From positions 372,001 to 436,000 of the forward strand of contig OY760867.2 of assembly GCA_963664035.2 (NCBI GenBank): a DNA stretch of 64,000 nt, written 5' to 3'. This DNA comes from G958296245 sp963664035 (GTDB taxonomy: Bacteria > Chloroflexota > Dehalococcoidia > Lucifugimonadales > G958296245). The notes under the pieces were generated by a model that was given only the letters and a program-made list of their open reading frames with translations, was not told the DNA's origin and made no database searches. Every line of letters starts with the position of its first letter. Position 1 is the first letter of the stretch. Below, in pieces: positions 15,901 to 24,170 of the stretch. The position numbers were made by a program, and so were the translations under genes.

Positions 15901-16770
15901 ATGAGGGTGAGCACGGCGGTCATACCGGCCGCGGGCCTGGGGACCCGCTTCCTGCCCGCCACCCGGTCCGTGCCCAAGGCGCTGCTCCCCGTGGTGGACA
16001 CGCCGGTCATCCACCTGGCCGTGGCGGAGGCTGCGGCGGCTGGCATCGGCCGGGCCGTCGTGGTCGTATCTCCCGGCCAGGAGGCAGTGGCCGGCTACTT
16101 CCGGGACATGCCCGCGCTGGAGGATGCCCTGCGCAGCCAGGGCAGGGAGGCGCTGCTCGATCTCATGGTCGAGACGGCGGGGCTTGCCGAGGTGGAGAGC
16201 GTGGTGCAAGAGGAACCATTGGGGCTGGGCCACGCGGTGCTCGCGTCACGCCCGCTCGTCGGAGACGGGCCGTTCGCGGTCATCCTGCCGGACGACGTGA
16301 TATGGAGCGAACAGCCTACCATCGGCGTCATGGCGGAGATGGCCGGGAAGATGGGCGGCAGCGTAATCGCGGTCAGGGAGGCGCCGGACGATATGCTCTC
16401 CTCCCTGGGCGTGGTGGACGCCGTACCCGCCGGCGAGCGAGTCTACGAGGTGCGCGGCATGGTGGAGAAGCCGAGGCCGGAGGACGCCCCTTCCAACCTG
16501 GCTATTGTGGGTCGGTACGTGCTGGAGCCCGATGTGTTCGACCTGCTGGAGACGAGCGCGCCCGGAGCGATAGGAGAGATCCAGCTTACCGACGCCGTGG
16601 CGGCCCTGCTGCCGTCCCGGGGGGTGTACGCCTACCGCTTCCCAGGTTTCCACGTGGACGTGGGAACGCCGTCCGGGCTGCTGAAGGCGTCCATCTACGA
16701 GTCGATGCGCAGGCCGGGGCTCGCCGAGGAGACCAGGGCGTGGCTCTCCGGCCTCGCCACGGACGGCTGA
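15901..16770 (+). CDS. galU: UTP--glucose-1-phosphate uridylyltransferase (GalU-like)
   Basis: 289 residues of the nucleotidyltransferase family that makes UDP-glucose for cell-surface sugars. The N-terminus TAVIPAAGLGTRFLPATRSVPKALLPVVDTP holds the nucleotide-binding GxGxRxxPxTxxxPK signature; LPDDVIW contains the metal-binding Asp; MVEKPRPEDAPSNLAIVGRYVL and AIGEIQLTDAV are typical later motifs. It lies 60 bp upstream of thyX on the same strand, with no obvious functional link. Related nucleotide-sugar pyrophosphorylases share these motifs, so the exact sugar is inferred. Confidence 0.92.
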   Translation: MRVSTAVIPAAGLGTRFLPATRSVPKALLPVVDTPVIHLAVAEAAAAGIGRAVVVVSPGQEAVAGYFRDMPALEDALRSQGREALLDLMVETAGLAEVESVVQEEPLGLGHAVLASRPLVGDGPFAVILPDDVIWSEQPTIGVMAEMAGKMGGSVIAVREAPDDMLSSLGVVDAVPAGERVYEVRGMVEKPRPEDAPSNLAIVGRYVLEPDVFDLLETSAPGAIGEIQLTDAVAALLPSRGVYAYRFPGFHVDVGTPSGLLKASIYESMRRPGLAEETRAWLSGLATDG

Positions 16771-16830
16771 TGCGGTATCCTATGATCGCCCTCCGGCGGA
16801 TGAGAGCCGTGGGCGTGGGAGTCTGACCAA

Positions 16831-17643
16831 ATGCGCCTGATATCGGAGCCTTCGGTTTACCTGGTAACGCGGCCCAGCGTGGACTGGGAGATGGTGGCCG
16901 CGTTCCTAGAGGACGAGGGGCTACCCCCCGTCCCGGACAGCATCCGCGCGGGGCGGGACGAGTCGGCGGCCGTCGTAGAGGTCTCGGCCCGGCTGTGCTA
17001 CATGAGCTTCGGGCGCGGGCGGCGGGACATCGGCGCGTTCATCGACAACCTGCTGTCGAAGGGCGACGGCAGCGTATTCGAGCACGTCAACTACGGCTTC
17101 GTCTTCACCGGCGTATCCCGGTCGCTGACCCACGAGCTGGTCCGACACCGGGCCGGTTTCGCCTACAGCCAGCGTTCGCAGCGCTTCGTCAGCGAGTCGG
17201 ACAGCCCCTTCGTCCTGCCTCCCGCGCTCTCCCAGGAGTCCGGCGATCAAGCGGCGGAAACCAAAGAGGCCAGGAAGCTGCTGGAGGACGCCCTGGAGAG
17301 GGCGTCGACGGCCTACGAGGGCCTCGTATCGGCGCTGAACGACGTGATTCCCGAAGACCGGTTCGAGCAGAAGACCGACAGGCGCAAGGCGGTGCGGCAG
17401 GCGGCGCGGGCTGTGCTCCCGAACGCCACGGAGACGAAGATATTCGTGACCGCCAACGTCCGCGCGTGGCGCCACTTCATCGAGATGAGGGGGGCCTCCT
17501 ACGCCGACTGGGAGATCAGGCGACTGGCGCTGATGGTGCTGGAGATACTGCGGGAGGAGTCCCCGCTGCTGTTCGGTGACTTCGAGGTCTCGGAGCTGCC
17601 CGACGGCACCCAGGTAGCGGAGTCGAAGTACCCCAAGGTCTGA
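16831..17643 (+). CDS. thyX: FAD-dependent thymidylate synthase ThyX
   Basis: Makes dTMP from dUMP using methylene-tetrahydrofolate and FAD/NADPH, replacing ThyA. 270 residues; the signature region reads RHRAGFAYSQRSQRF (105-119). Compared with the usual RHRx7S motif it carries one extra residue between RHR and the serine, a variant form of the motif. FEHVNYGF and WRHFIEMRGASYADWEIRRLA are also family hallmarks. The gene ends 31 bp before a strong palindromic terminator shared with the convergent 17730-18821 gene. Confidence 0.93.
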   Translation: MRLISEPSVYLVTRPSVDWEMVAAFLEDEGLPPVPDSIRAGRDESAAVVEVSARLCYMSFGRGRRDIGAFIDNLLSKGDGSVFEHVNYGFVFTGVSRSLTHELVRHRAGFAYSQRSQRFVSESDSPFVLPPALSQESGDQAAETKEARKLLEDALERASTAYEGLVSALNDVIPEDRFEQKTDRRKAVRQAARAVLPNATETKIFVTANVRAWRHFIEMRGASYADWEIRRLALMVLEILREESPLLFGDFEVSELPDGTQVAESKYPKV

Positions 17644-17673
17644 CCCGCCGGCATTCCAGGTCCGCCGAAAACG

Positions 17674-17705
17674 ACAGGGGAGGCCCCGGCCGGGGCCTCC
17701 CCTGT
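17674..17705. terminator. Bidirectional terminator between thyX and the exported-protein gene
   Basis: A perfect 32-bp palindrome: 16-base arm ACAGGGGAGGCCCCGG followed directly by its exact complement, flanked by AAAACG on the left and TTCACG on the right. It lies between two convergent genes and can serve both. The U-runs are short, but the stem is very stable. Confidence 0.8.
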
Positions 17706-17729
17706 TTCACGTAACCCTAATTGGTCGTA

Positions 17730-18821
17730 CTAGGCCCGGGCTCTCGCGCGGCGGCTCCGCACCACCAGCAGTCCGCCGCCGACTAGCAGGATGGCCGAAG
17801 CGATGAGGGCCAGCTGCGCCAGGAACGGCACGGCCTCGTCTCCAACCGAGATGGTGTATGGAGGCCCTCCGGGCTGCAGTACGAATGTCGCCATCAGCTG
17901 GGCCTGCCGGGTGACGCCTGGGGCGCCCTCGAAGGTGGAGCCGATGGCGTCCGAGCCGTTGAGCGAGGCTTCGAGGTTGGTGATCAGGGAGCCCGTACCA
18001 GCCAGTCCGGCCCCTGGCCCGAGGAGGACCTGGTCTATGAGAACGACGTTATCGCTCGCGATTATCCGGTCCCCGGCGACCTTGGCGTTGTTGACGCGCG
18101 TGGTGATTCCTTCCGCCTGCTCCATGAGGCCGGCGGAGTTGACCGTCATGGGATCGAGGTGTGGCGCCCTGCTGGCCGCCATGGACGCCGCGCCCGTAAC
18201 GGCGGTGACGGCGTCGAGAATCGCGGGCAGATTGTCCAGGGAGTCTTGCACCCCTTGCTTGGTTGTCTCGAGGTCGTCATCGTCGAAGCCGTCGCGGGCC
18301 ATGCTGGCGGGACCAAGGGCGGCCTCCAGCGCCGTCATGAGGTCGCTCACGAGCCCTTCGCTACCGGTCAGGTCCCTGATGTGGCCCATCGCGGAAATGG
18401 GGATCACGGCTGAGTACGCCATGTTGCCCGAGTGCTCGGGGTCGTCGTCCGGCGCGGGCTCTATCGTTATCACGACGACGCTGAACATGGCGAGCAGGTC
18501 GTCGCCGGTCTCCGACGTGTAGGTATGGCTGATGGAGTTGCCTTCGGAGACCTCCATGACGCCCGTGCTCATCGTGGTCTTGCCGTCGTCGGAGACGAGC
18601 CAACTCTCGTAGGCCATGCCGCCGGCGAGGGGGTCCACGTTGACCAGCTCGTAGGTGATCGAGTCGTTGAGGGTGTCTTCGTCCGAGTTCGAGACGACGG
18701 CGGTGCCGGAGAACACACCCTCCATCTCGTCCTCTGCTTCCTGGGCCAGGACTGTACCCGTGCTGACCGCCAGCATCAGGGCGGCAGCCAATAGGACCAG
18801 TAGCCTCTTGGGGTTGGTCAT
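17730..18821 (-). CDS. Exported membrane-anchored protein, last gene of sigma/anti-sigma cluster
   Basis: 363 residues from the ATG at 18821, with AGGAG 9 bp upstream. A signal peptide (LLVLLAAALMLAVSTGTVLAQ) leads to an acidic extracellular region with a first domain around YELVNVDPLAGGMAYESW and a helical second half; a single membrane helix (FLAQLALIASAILLVGGGLLVV) and an arginine-rich cytoplasmic tail end the protein. I cannot name a family; the first domain has a spondin-N-like look, which is only an impression. Its position 105 bp after an ECF sigma/anti-sigma pair makes it a likely target or sensor partner of that pair. Confidence 0.65.
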   Translation of the reverse strand: MTNPKRLLVLLAAALMLAVSTGTVLAQEAEDEMEGVFSGTAVVSNSDEDTLNDSITYELVNVDPLAGGMAYESWLVSDDGKTTMSTGVMEVSEGNSISHTYTSETGDDLLAMFSVVVITIEPAPDDDPEHSGNMAYSAVIPISAMGHIRDLTGSEGLVSDLMTALEAALGPASMARDGFDDDDLETTKQGVQDSLDNLPAILDAVTAVTGAASMAASRAPHLDPMTVNSAGLMEQAEGITTRVNNAKVAGDRIIASDNVVLIDQVLLGPGAGLAGTGSLITNLEASLNGSDAIGSTFEGAPGVTRQAQLMATFVLQPGGPPYTISVGDEAVPFLAQLALIASAILLVGGGLLVVRSRRARARA

Positions 18822-18926
18822 ACTAAGCTCTCCTTTTTGACAAGGCTCTTCCACGTAGACGACGTTACATTACCACAATGCGGGCAGTGTGCAAAGACTC
18901 TTAGGGCGTATGTCGGGAGAAATTTC

Positions 18927-19706
18927 CTACATGCCGCCCAAGAGGACTCGCCGTCCGGTGGGTCCGGGGCTGCCTCCGGACCTCTCGACGGTAATGACTA
19001 TCGATTCGAGGTCGGGCATGAGGGCGACCAGGCGGAGGCGCGTCTGGCCGTGGCCGGCCGCGTCGACGGAGAACGTGCCCGCGCTGTACATGCCGCCGTC
19101 TCTCGTGAGCCACACCTGGTAGACCTTGTCCGCCGGCAGCTCCGGCATCTGGCGCACCGCGAGAAAGGCGCCCTCGCCGCTCGGGGGCACGAGCACGACG
19201 CCGCGGGCGTCCGTCTCCGTTCCCTCCAGGAGGCGTATCGAGACGCCCGGCTGCAGGCCGAGGGGGTCGAGGAACAGCTGCTGATCGACGAGCTCGATCA
19301 TATCGGGGCCGTTCGCCGCGACCTGCCTCGCGATGGCGTCCGGGGCGTCGCCCGGGCGTCCGCTGTACCAGACGCCGCCCAGCACCACGCCCACCAGCAG
19401 GGTGACCGCCACCGCCGGCGCGGAGTGGGCCGCCAGTCCGCGCCCGAGGGCGCTCAGACGGCCCATCCATCCCCGCCTCTCGCCCCGCCCCGCGTCGGCT
19501 TCGACGCGGGCGAGCAGCCTCTCCTTCACCCGCCTGGGCGCGGGCTCCATGGAAGAGAGCCTCGCGAGCAAATCGCTCTCGGCGTCCATCCTGGACGTGC
19601 ATCCGGGACAGGCGGCCGCGTGACCGCTCATATCCTCCGTCTCCGCCGGGCCGAGCTCGCCGAGCAGATACGGTACGCTGAGTTCTTCGGCCTCTCTACA
19701 GTCCAT
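18927..19706 (-). CDS. Zinc-binding anti-sigma factor (RskA-like)
   Basis: 259 residues. The N-terminal anti-sigma domain has the zinc motif HAAACPGC (H-x3-C-x2-C), a hydrophobic helix (APAVAVTLLVGVVLGGVWY) crosses the membrane at about 105-125, and the C-terminal extracytoplasmic part has the RskA signature ELPADKVYQVWLTRDG and FSVDAAGHGQTRL. Such proteins hold an ECF sigma factor inactive at the membrane until a signal triggers release. The ATG overlaps the last 11 bases of the sigma gene, which indicates translational coupling and one-to-one synthesis. Confidence 0.9.
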   Translation of the reverse strand: MDCREAEELSVPYLLGELGPAETEDMSGHAAACPGCTSRMDAESDLLARLSSMEPAPRRVKERLLARVEADAGRGERRGWMGRLSALGRGLAAHSAPAVAVTLLVGVVLGGVWYSGRPGDAPDAIARQVAANGPDMIELVDQQLFLDPLGLQPGVSIRLLEGTETDARGVVLVPPSGEGAFLAVRQMPELPADKVYQVWLTRDGGMYSAGTFSVDAAGHGQTRLRLVALMPDLESIVITVERSGGSPGPTGRRVLLGGM

Positions 19707-20367
19707 GCTCCATCGACTCTCGGCCCCCGGCGCCGAGCACGCCACGCATCTTCCTCATTGCCAGCCGCATCCTCGTCTTGACGGTCCCCAGCGGCTGCTG
19801 GAGCTTGGAGGCTATCTCGGAGTGGGTCATCCCGCCGTAGTAGGCGAGCACCACCACCTCCCGCTGCTCCGGCCTCAGGGCCGACATCGCCTTCCGTATC
19901 TCGACCCTCACCATCTGCAGCGCCGCGTACTTCATCGGGTCGTTGCGGCCGCCGTCGGGCTGGTTCAGCATGTCCACCTCGCGGCCCACGAGCGGCTGCT
20001 CCCGCCTCTTGCGCTTCCTGATCTCGTCTATGACCCTGTGATGGCCGATGCTGAAGAGCCAGGACGTCACCTTGCCCTTCTCCGGCGCGTAGCTGGAAGC
20101 CCTGCGCCAGACGTTGAAGAAGGTGTCCTGCACGGCCTCCTCGGCCGCGCCGGAGTCCCGCAGGATGTGGACGGCGAGGGCGTACACCGCCCCCGAATAC
20201 CTGTCGTACAACGCTTCCAGCGCCTGCCTGTTCCCTCCCGCTATCTCGGCGATAAGCTGTTCGTCGCTCGGCGAAGGGCCGTCGGGCGCTTCGCCGGCCC
20301 GCACCGGGGTATACGACCCGGCGGGGGCTTGCGGATTCTCTGGGATTGGGGCTGTCGCTCTTTCCAT
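19696..20367 (-). CDS. ECF RNA polymerase sigma factor (SigK-like)
   Basis: 223 residues from the ATG at 20367. Region 2 (ALEALYDRYSGAVYALAVHILRD to WLFSIGHHRVIDEIRKRKRR) binds the -10 element and core polymerase; region 4 (ALRPEQREVVVLAYYGGMTHSEIASKL, then PLGTVKTRMRLAMRKMR) binds the -35 element. Partner of the anti-sigma factor encoded by the overlapping downstream gene. The pairing with an RskA-type anti-sigma factor points to an envelope or redox stress regulon. An open frame runs upstream into rph in another frame and is not part of the gene. Confidence 0.92.
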   Translation of the reverse strand: MERATAPIPENPQAPAGSYTPVRAGEAPDGPSPSDEQLIAEIAGGNRQALEALYDRYSGAVYALAVHILRDSGAAEEAVQDTFFNVWRRASSYAPEKGKVTSWLFSIGHHRVIDEIRKRKRREQPLVGREVDMLNQPDGGRNDPMKYAALQMVRVEIRKAMSALRPEQREVVVLAYYGGMTHSEIASKLQQPLGTVKTRMRLAMRKMRGVLGAGGRESMEHGL

Positions 20368-20438
20368 CGACGACGCTCCTCGTGTTGTCCTTGGCCCGGC
20401 AGGGGCTCGACAAGTACAACGGCTGCGCCCGGCGTAGG

Positions 20439-21152
20439 TTAGGCGCCGCGCAGGGCGGCCTCCTGCGTCCTCAGCAGGCATGATATACCATCTTCGGCCA
20501 GTGTCAGCATCTCGTCCAGCGCGCTCCGCGAGAAGGAGCCGCTCTCGGCGGTCCCCTGCACCTCGACCATCTCGCCCCCGGCGGTCATGACGACGTTGAA
20601 GTCCACCTCGGCCTTCGAGTCCTCCTCGTAGCACAGGTCGAGCAGCGGCGTACCCTGGACTATGCCGACGCTCGTGGACGCCACGGCGTACCTGATCGGC
20701 GACTCCTCCAGCTTGCCGCCCCGCGCCAGCCCCTGCACGGCGCGATGGAGGGCCACGTAGGCCCCCGTAATAGCGGCCGTCCTGGTGCCGCCGTCCGCCT
20801 GGAGCACGTCGCAATCGACGGTGAGCGTGCGCTCGCCCAGCCGCCGCAGGTCGACCGCGGCCCTGAGCGACCTGCCGATGAGACGCTGGATCTCCTGGGT
20901 GCGGCCCCTGTTGCCCCTGACCTCCCTGGACGTCCTGGTATGGGTGGAACGTGGGAGCATGGCGTATTCGGCCGTTATCCAGCCCTGTCCCGTGCCTCTC
21001 AGGAACGGCCGGGTCCCTTCTTCGACGCTGACCGCGCAGAGCACGCGGGTGCGCCCCGTCTCGATCAGCGCCGAGCCCTCGGCGTATTCCTGGACGTCCG
21101 TGGTGATGCGGACGTCCCTGAGTTGTGCGGGCGTCCTGCCGTCCGGGCGCAA
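20439..21152 (-). CDS. rph: Ribonuclease PH
   Basis: RNase PH is a phosphorolytic 3'-5' exoribonuclease that trims tRNA 3' ends. 237 residues match family length, with MRPDGRTPAQLRDVRI at the start, TRVLCAVSVEEGTRPF, GWITAEYAMLPRSTHTR, RGRTQEIQRLIGRSLRA (the basic tRNA-contacting segment) and CDVLQADGGTRTAAITGAYVAL. It ends 71 bp before the sigma gene on the same strand and follows the exonuclease gene at 57 bp. Confidence 0.95.
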   Translation of the reverse strand: MRPDGRTPAQLRDVRITTDVQEYAEGSALIETGRTRVLCAVSVEEGTRPFLRGTGQGWITAEYAMLPRSTHTRTSREVRGNRGRTQEIQRLIGRSLRAAVDLRRLGERTLTVDCDVLQADGGTRTAAITGAYVALHRAVQGLARGGKLEESPIRYAVASTSVGIVQGTPLLDLCYEEDSKAEVDFNVVMTAGGEMVEVQGTAESGSFSRSALDEMLTLAEDGISCLLRTQEAALRGA

Positions 21153-21208
21153 GCGTCAACCCTCCTTCCCGATGCGGCGAGTATAGCAGACGGGGGAAGC
21201 GGCCCCGA

Positions 21209-22081
21209 TCACGACCACTCGGAGGGCGCCTCCAGCAGGTCGAGCAGGCCCAGGCGGCGGCAGAAGGCGGCGTAACGGCCGCGCGGCGCGCCCTTCCAGC
21301 GCAGGTCGTCCAGGGTCTCGGCGATGGGCGCGTCCGAGCGCAGCGTGGCCAGGGTGCGGTAGAAGAGCGCGTCGCCGCGGCGGTCGGCAAGCTGCCGCGC
21401 CATGGACGCGGCGCCGCGGGGCGATACGGCCCACTCCGCCGGGTCCTCCGGCACGGCGTCGACGTGGGCGTACGCCGACAGCACCTGCGCGGTGGACTTC
21501 GCGCCCCAACGCGGGATCCCGGGTATTCCGTCGGCGGAGTCGCCCACCAGGGCGAGGTAGTCCGGGATGGACTCCGGGCCGACCCCGAACTTGCTCCGGA
21601 CGGCGTCCTCGTCGATGACTATACGCCGCCTCCGGTCCAGGCACACCACCCTGGACCCCTCGACGAGTTGCGCCATGTCCTTGTCCGGCGAGCAGACGAC
21701 TACCTGCTCCACCTCCGGGCGGTCCTTCCACCTGTGGACCGCCGCCGCTATGGCGTCGTCGGCCTCGAACTCCACCATCGGCCAGACGACCAGCCCCAGG
21801 GCCGCGGCGGCCTCCTCGGCGAGGTCGAACTGCTCAGCCAGGTCCTCGGGGACGCCGGAGCCGTCCTTGTAGTCCTCGAACAGGTCGTTGCGGAACGACT
21901 CGATGACGTGGTCGAACGCGCAGCCGACGTGCGTCACCTCGGGCTGGGACAGGAGCGCCAGCATGGTCTGGATGAAGCCGCGCACGGCGCCGACGGGACG
22001 TCCGTCGGGCGCCGCGGCCGGAGGCGCGCCGAAGTAGGCGCGGAACAGCTCGTAGGTGGCGTCCACCAGGTGGACCTTCAT
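21209..22081 (-). CDS. 5'-3' exonuclease (DNA polymerase I N-terminal-like FEN nuclease)
   Basis: 290 residues of the stand-alone 5'-3' exonuclease/flap-endonuclease family. VHLVDATYELFRAYFG starts the nuclease core; FEADDAIAAA, VVVCSPDKDMAQLV and YLALVGDSADGIPGIPRWGAKSTAQVL hold the metal-binding aspartates and the helix-hairpin-helix. It would remove flaps or RNA primers, independent of a polymerase domain. The protein lacks the tail found in polymerase I, and the stop is real, so this is a separate gene. It lies between clpX and rph with no specific functional link. Confidence 0.9.
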   Translation of the reverse strand: MKVHLVDATYELFRAYFGAPPAAAPDGRPVGAVRGFIQTMLALLSQPEVTHVGCAFDHVIESFRNDLFEDYKDGSGVPEDLAEQFDLAEEAAAALGLVVWPMVEFEADDAIAAAVHRWKDRPEVEQVVVCSPDKDMAQLVEGSRVVCLDRRRRIVIDEDAVRSKFGVGPESIPDYLALVGDSADGIPGIPRWGAKSTAQVLSAYAHVDAVPEDPAEWAVSPRGAASMARQLADRRGDALFYRTLATLRSDAPIAETLDDLRWKGAPRGRYAAFCRRLGLLDLLEAPSEWS

Positions 22082-22127
22082 GGCAGGGTGCGAGCCTCCC
22101 TGGTATGGGAGCGCCGGCGCGTGAGGA

Positions 22128-23426
22128 TCAGGCGGACCTCTTCTCGCGCGACGGCATCTCCAGCATCTTGCCGGTGGAGGTCGAGAGCAGGACGTCCTCG
22201 GAACCCAGGATCGCGCCCTCGTCGACCTCGCAGCGGACGATGTCGTTCAGCGTGGGCAGCTCGTACATCACGTCGAGCAGGGCCCGCTCCAGGATGGACC
22301 GCAGCCCGCGGGCGCCGGTGCCCTGCTTGAGCGCCTCGTCCGCCGCCGCCGCCAACGCATTCTCCGTCAGCGCCAGCTCGACGTCGTCCATCCTGAAGAG
22401 CTCCTGGTACTGCCGCACCACCGCGTTCTTGGGCTCGGTGAGTACGCGCACCAGGTCTTCCTTGTCCAGGCCGTTGAGGCTCACCACCACCGGGAGGCGG
22501 CCCACGAACTCTGGGATGAAGCCGTACTTGAGCAGGTCGTCCGAGGTGACATTGTCCAGGAAAGCGCCGTTCTCCTTGGGATTGAAGTCTCGGGAGGCGT
22601 TGGCCTGGAAGCCGATGGTCGCCCTGTCCTTGGAGAGCCGCCACTCGACCATCTCGCCCAGGCCCTCGAACGCGCCGCCGCACATGAACAGGATGTTGTC
22701 GGTGCGTATCTGGAGGAAGTCCTGGTGGGGGTGCTTGCGCCCGCCCTGGGGCGGCACGTTCGCCACGCAGCCTTCGATGATCTTCAGCAGGGCCTGCTGC
22801 ACGCCCTCCCCGGACACGTCGCGCGTGATGGACGGGTTGGGATTCTTGCGGGCGATCTTGTCTATCTCGTCGATGTAGATGATGCCCTGCTCGGCGCGTG
22901 GGATGTCGAAGTCGGCGGCCTGGATCAGCTGTAGCAGGATGTTCTCCACGTCCTCGCCGACGTAGCCCGCCTCGGTCAGCGAGGTGGCGTCGGCTATCGC
23001 GAACGGCACGTCCAGGATCTTGGCGAGCGTCTGGGCCAGCAGGGTCTTGCCGGAACCAGCGGGGCCGAGGAGGAGGACGTTGGCCTTCTGGAGCTCGACG
23101 TCGGAATATCGCTGCTTCGACCAGACCCGCTTGTAGTGGTTGTAGACCGCGACGCTCAGGACCTTCTTCGCTCGCTCCTGGCCGATTACGTAGTCGTCGA
23201 GCTTGTTGTAGAGCCACTTGGGGCTGACGCCCTTGGACATCAGGCCGCTGGCGTCTCGGAGCGGGGTGGGGCTCTCCTCGGAGATGATCTGGCCGCACAG
23301 CCCGACGCACTCGTCGCAGATGAAGACCCTGTCGGGCCCGGCTATCAGGCGCTTGACCTGGGTTTGCGCCTTGCCGCAAAACGAACAGGTGTAGTTGCTG
23401 CTCTGCTCCCCCCGCGGTGGTGGCAT
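22128..23426 (-). CDS. clpX: ATP-dependent Clp protease ATP-binding subunit ClpX
   Basis: ClpX unfolds tagged proteins and feeds them to ClpP. 432 residues. The N-terminal zinc domain (CSFC and CDEC pairs) is followed by the AAA+ core with Walker A GPAGSGKT, EAGYVGEDVEN, Walker B IIYIDEIDKIARK, and RDVSGEGVQQALLKIIEG; the GFIPEFVGRLP and GTGARGLRSILE motifs mark sensor and lid regions. It lies 111 bp downstream of clpP in a tig-clpP-clpX cluster, the common bacterial order. Length and motifs are normal. Confidence 0.97.
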   Translation of the reverse strand: MPPPRGEQSSNYTCSFCGKAQTQVKRLIAGPDRVFICDECVGLCGQIISEESPTPLRDASGLMSKGVSPKWLYNKLDDYVIGQERAKKVLSVAVYNHYKRVWSKQRYSDVELQKANVLLLGPAGSGKTLLAQTLAKILDVPFAIADATSLTEAGYVGEDVENILLQLIQAADFDIPRAEQGIIYIDEIDKIARKNPNPSITRDVSGEGVQQALLKIIEGCVANVPPQGGRKHPHQDFLQIRTDNILFMCGGAFEGLGEMVEWRLSKDRATIGFQANASRDFNPKENGAFLDNVTSDDLLKYGFIPEFVGRLPVVVSLNGLDKEDLVRVLTEPKNAVVRQYQELFRMDDVELALTENALAAAADEALKQGTGARGLRSILERALLDVMYELPTLNDIVRCEVDEGAILGSEDVLLSTSTGKMLEMPSREKRSA

Positions 23427-23537
23427 GTTATCCCTCTCGCCCGCCTATTCCCAGCGCGGGCGCCGGGCCTGGAATGCGCTTGTACACGAGGCGCGTCATC
23501 GGTATTCGATACCCTTCGAGTCGGTCTATCCGGTGGC

Positions 23538-24170
23538 TCAGGAGGCGGCGGCCGCCGCCTCTTCCTCTTGCGAGGCCGCGAGCACGTCGTCGACCAGCCC
23601 GTACTCCTTGGCCTCCTCGGCGCTCAGGTAGTAGTCCCTGTCGGTGTCCCTGGCTATCTTCTCGTACGTCTGCCCGGTGTGGCCGGAGAGGATCTGCCTC
23701 ATCTTGTCCTGCATCCGCAGTATCTCTCGGGCGTGGATCTCGATGTCGGACGCCTGCCCCTGCGCGCCGGAGATCGGCTGGTGCATGTGAACGGTGGCGT
23801 TGGGAAGGGCGAAGCGCTTGCCCGGCGAGCCCGCGCAGAGCAGCACCGTCGCCATGCTGGCGGCCATGCCTATGCATATGGTGGACACGTCGGGGCGGAT
23901 TAGCTGCATCGTGTCGTAGATGGCGAGGCCGGACGTGATGACCCCTCCGGGTGAGTTGATGTAGAAGTGGATGTCCCTCTCCGGGTCCTCCCTGTCGAGG
24001 AACAGAAGCTGCGCGATTATCGCGTTGGACACGGGGTCGGAGATGGGTGTCCCCAGGAAGATGATGCGCTCCTTCAGGAGCAACGAGTAGATGTCGTATG
24101 CCCTCTCTCCGCGCGCGCCGCTCTCCACCACCATCGGGATCACGTTTTCGGGACGGGTCGTCAGATTCAA
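23538..24170 (-). CDS. clpP: ATP-dependent Clp protease proteolytic subunit ClpP
   Basis: Serine peptidase that forms the 14-mer degradation chamber for ClpX. 210 residues with the catalytic triad Ser105 (GMAASMATV), His130 (HMHQP) and Asp179 (TDRDYY). YINSPGGVITSGLAIYDTM and KRFALPNATVHMHQPISGAQGQASD are canonical. The N-terminus is slightly longer than the mature form, as expected for a processed propeptide. Its start overlaps the trigger-factor stop by 4 bp. Confidence 0.97.
   Translation of the reverse strand: MNLTTRPENVIPMVVESGARGERAYDIYSLLLKERIIFLGTPISDPVSNAIIAQLLFLDREDPERDIHFYINSPGGVITSGLAIYDTMQLIRPDVSTICIGMAASMATVLLCAGSPGKRFALPNATVHMHQPISGAQGQASDIEIHAREILRMQDKMRQILSGHTGQTYEKIARDTDRDYYLSAEEAKEYGLVDDVLAASQEEEAAAAAS

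Noticed and set aside
18837..19781. 314-codon plus-strand frame opposite the anti-sigma gene
   Set aside because: Antisense shadow with no domain; the anti-sigma gene has zinc and RskA motifs.
21125..22330. 401-codon plus-strand frame opposite rph, exonuclease and clpX ends
   Set aside because: Antisense shadow spanning three real genes.
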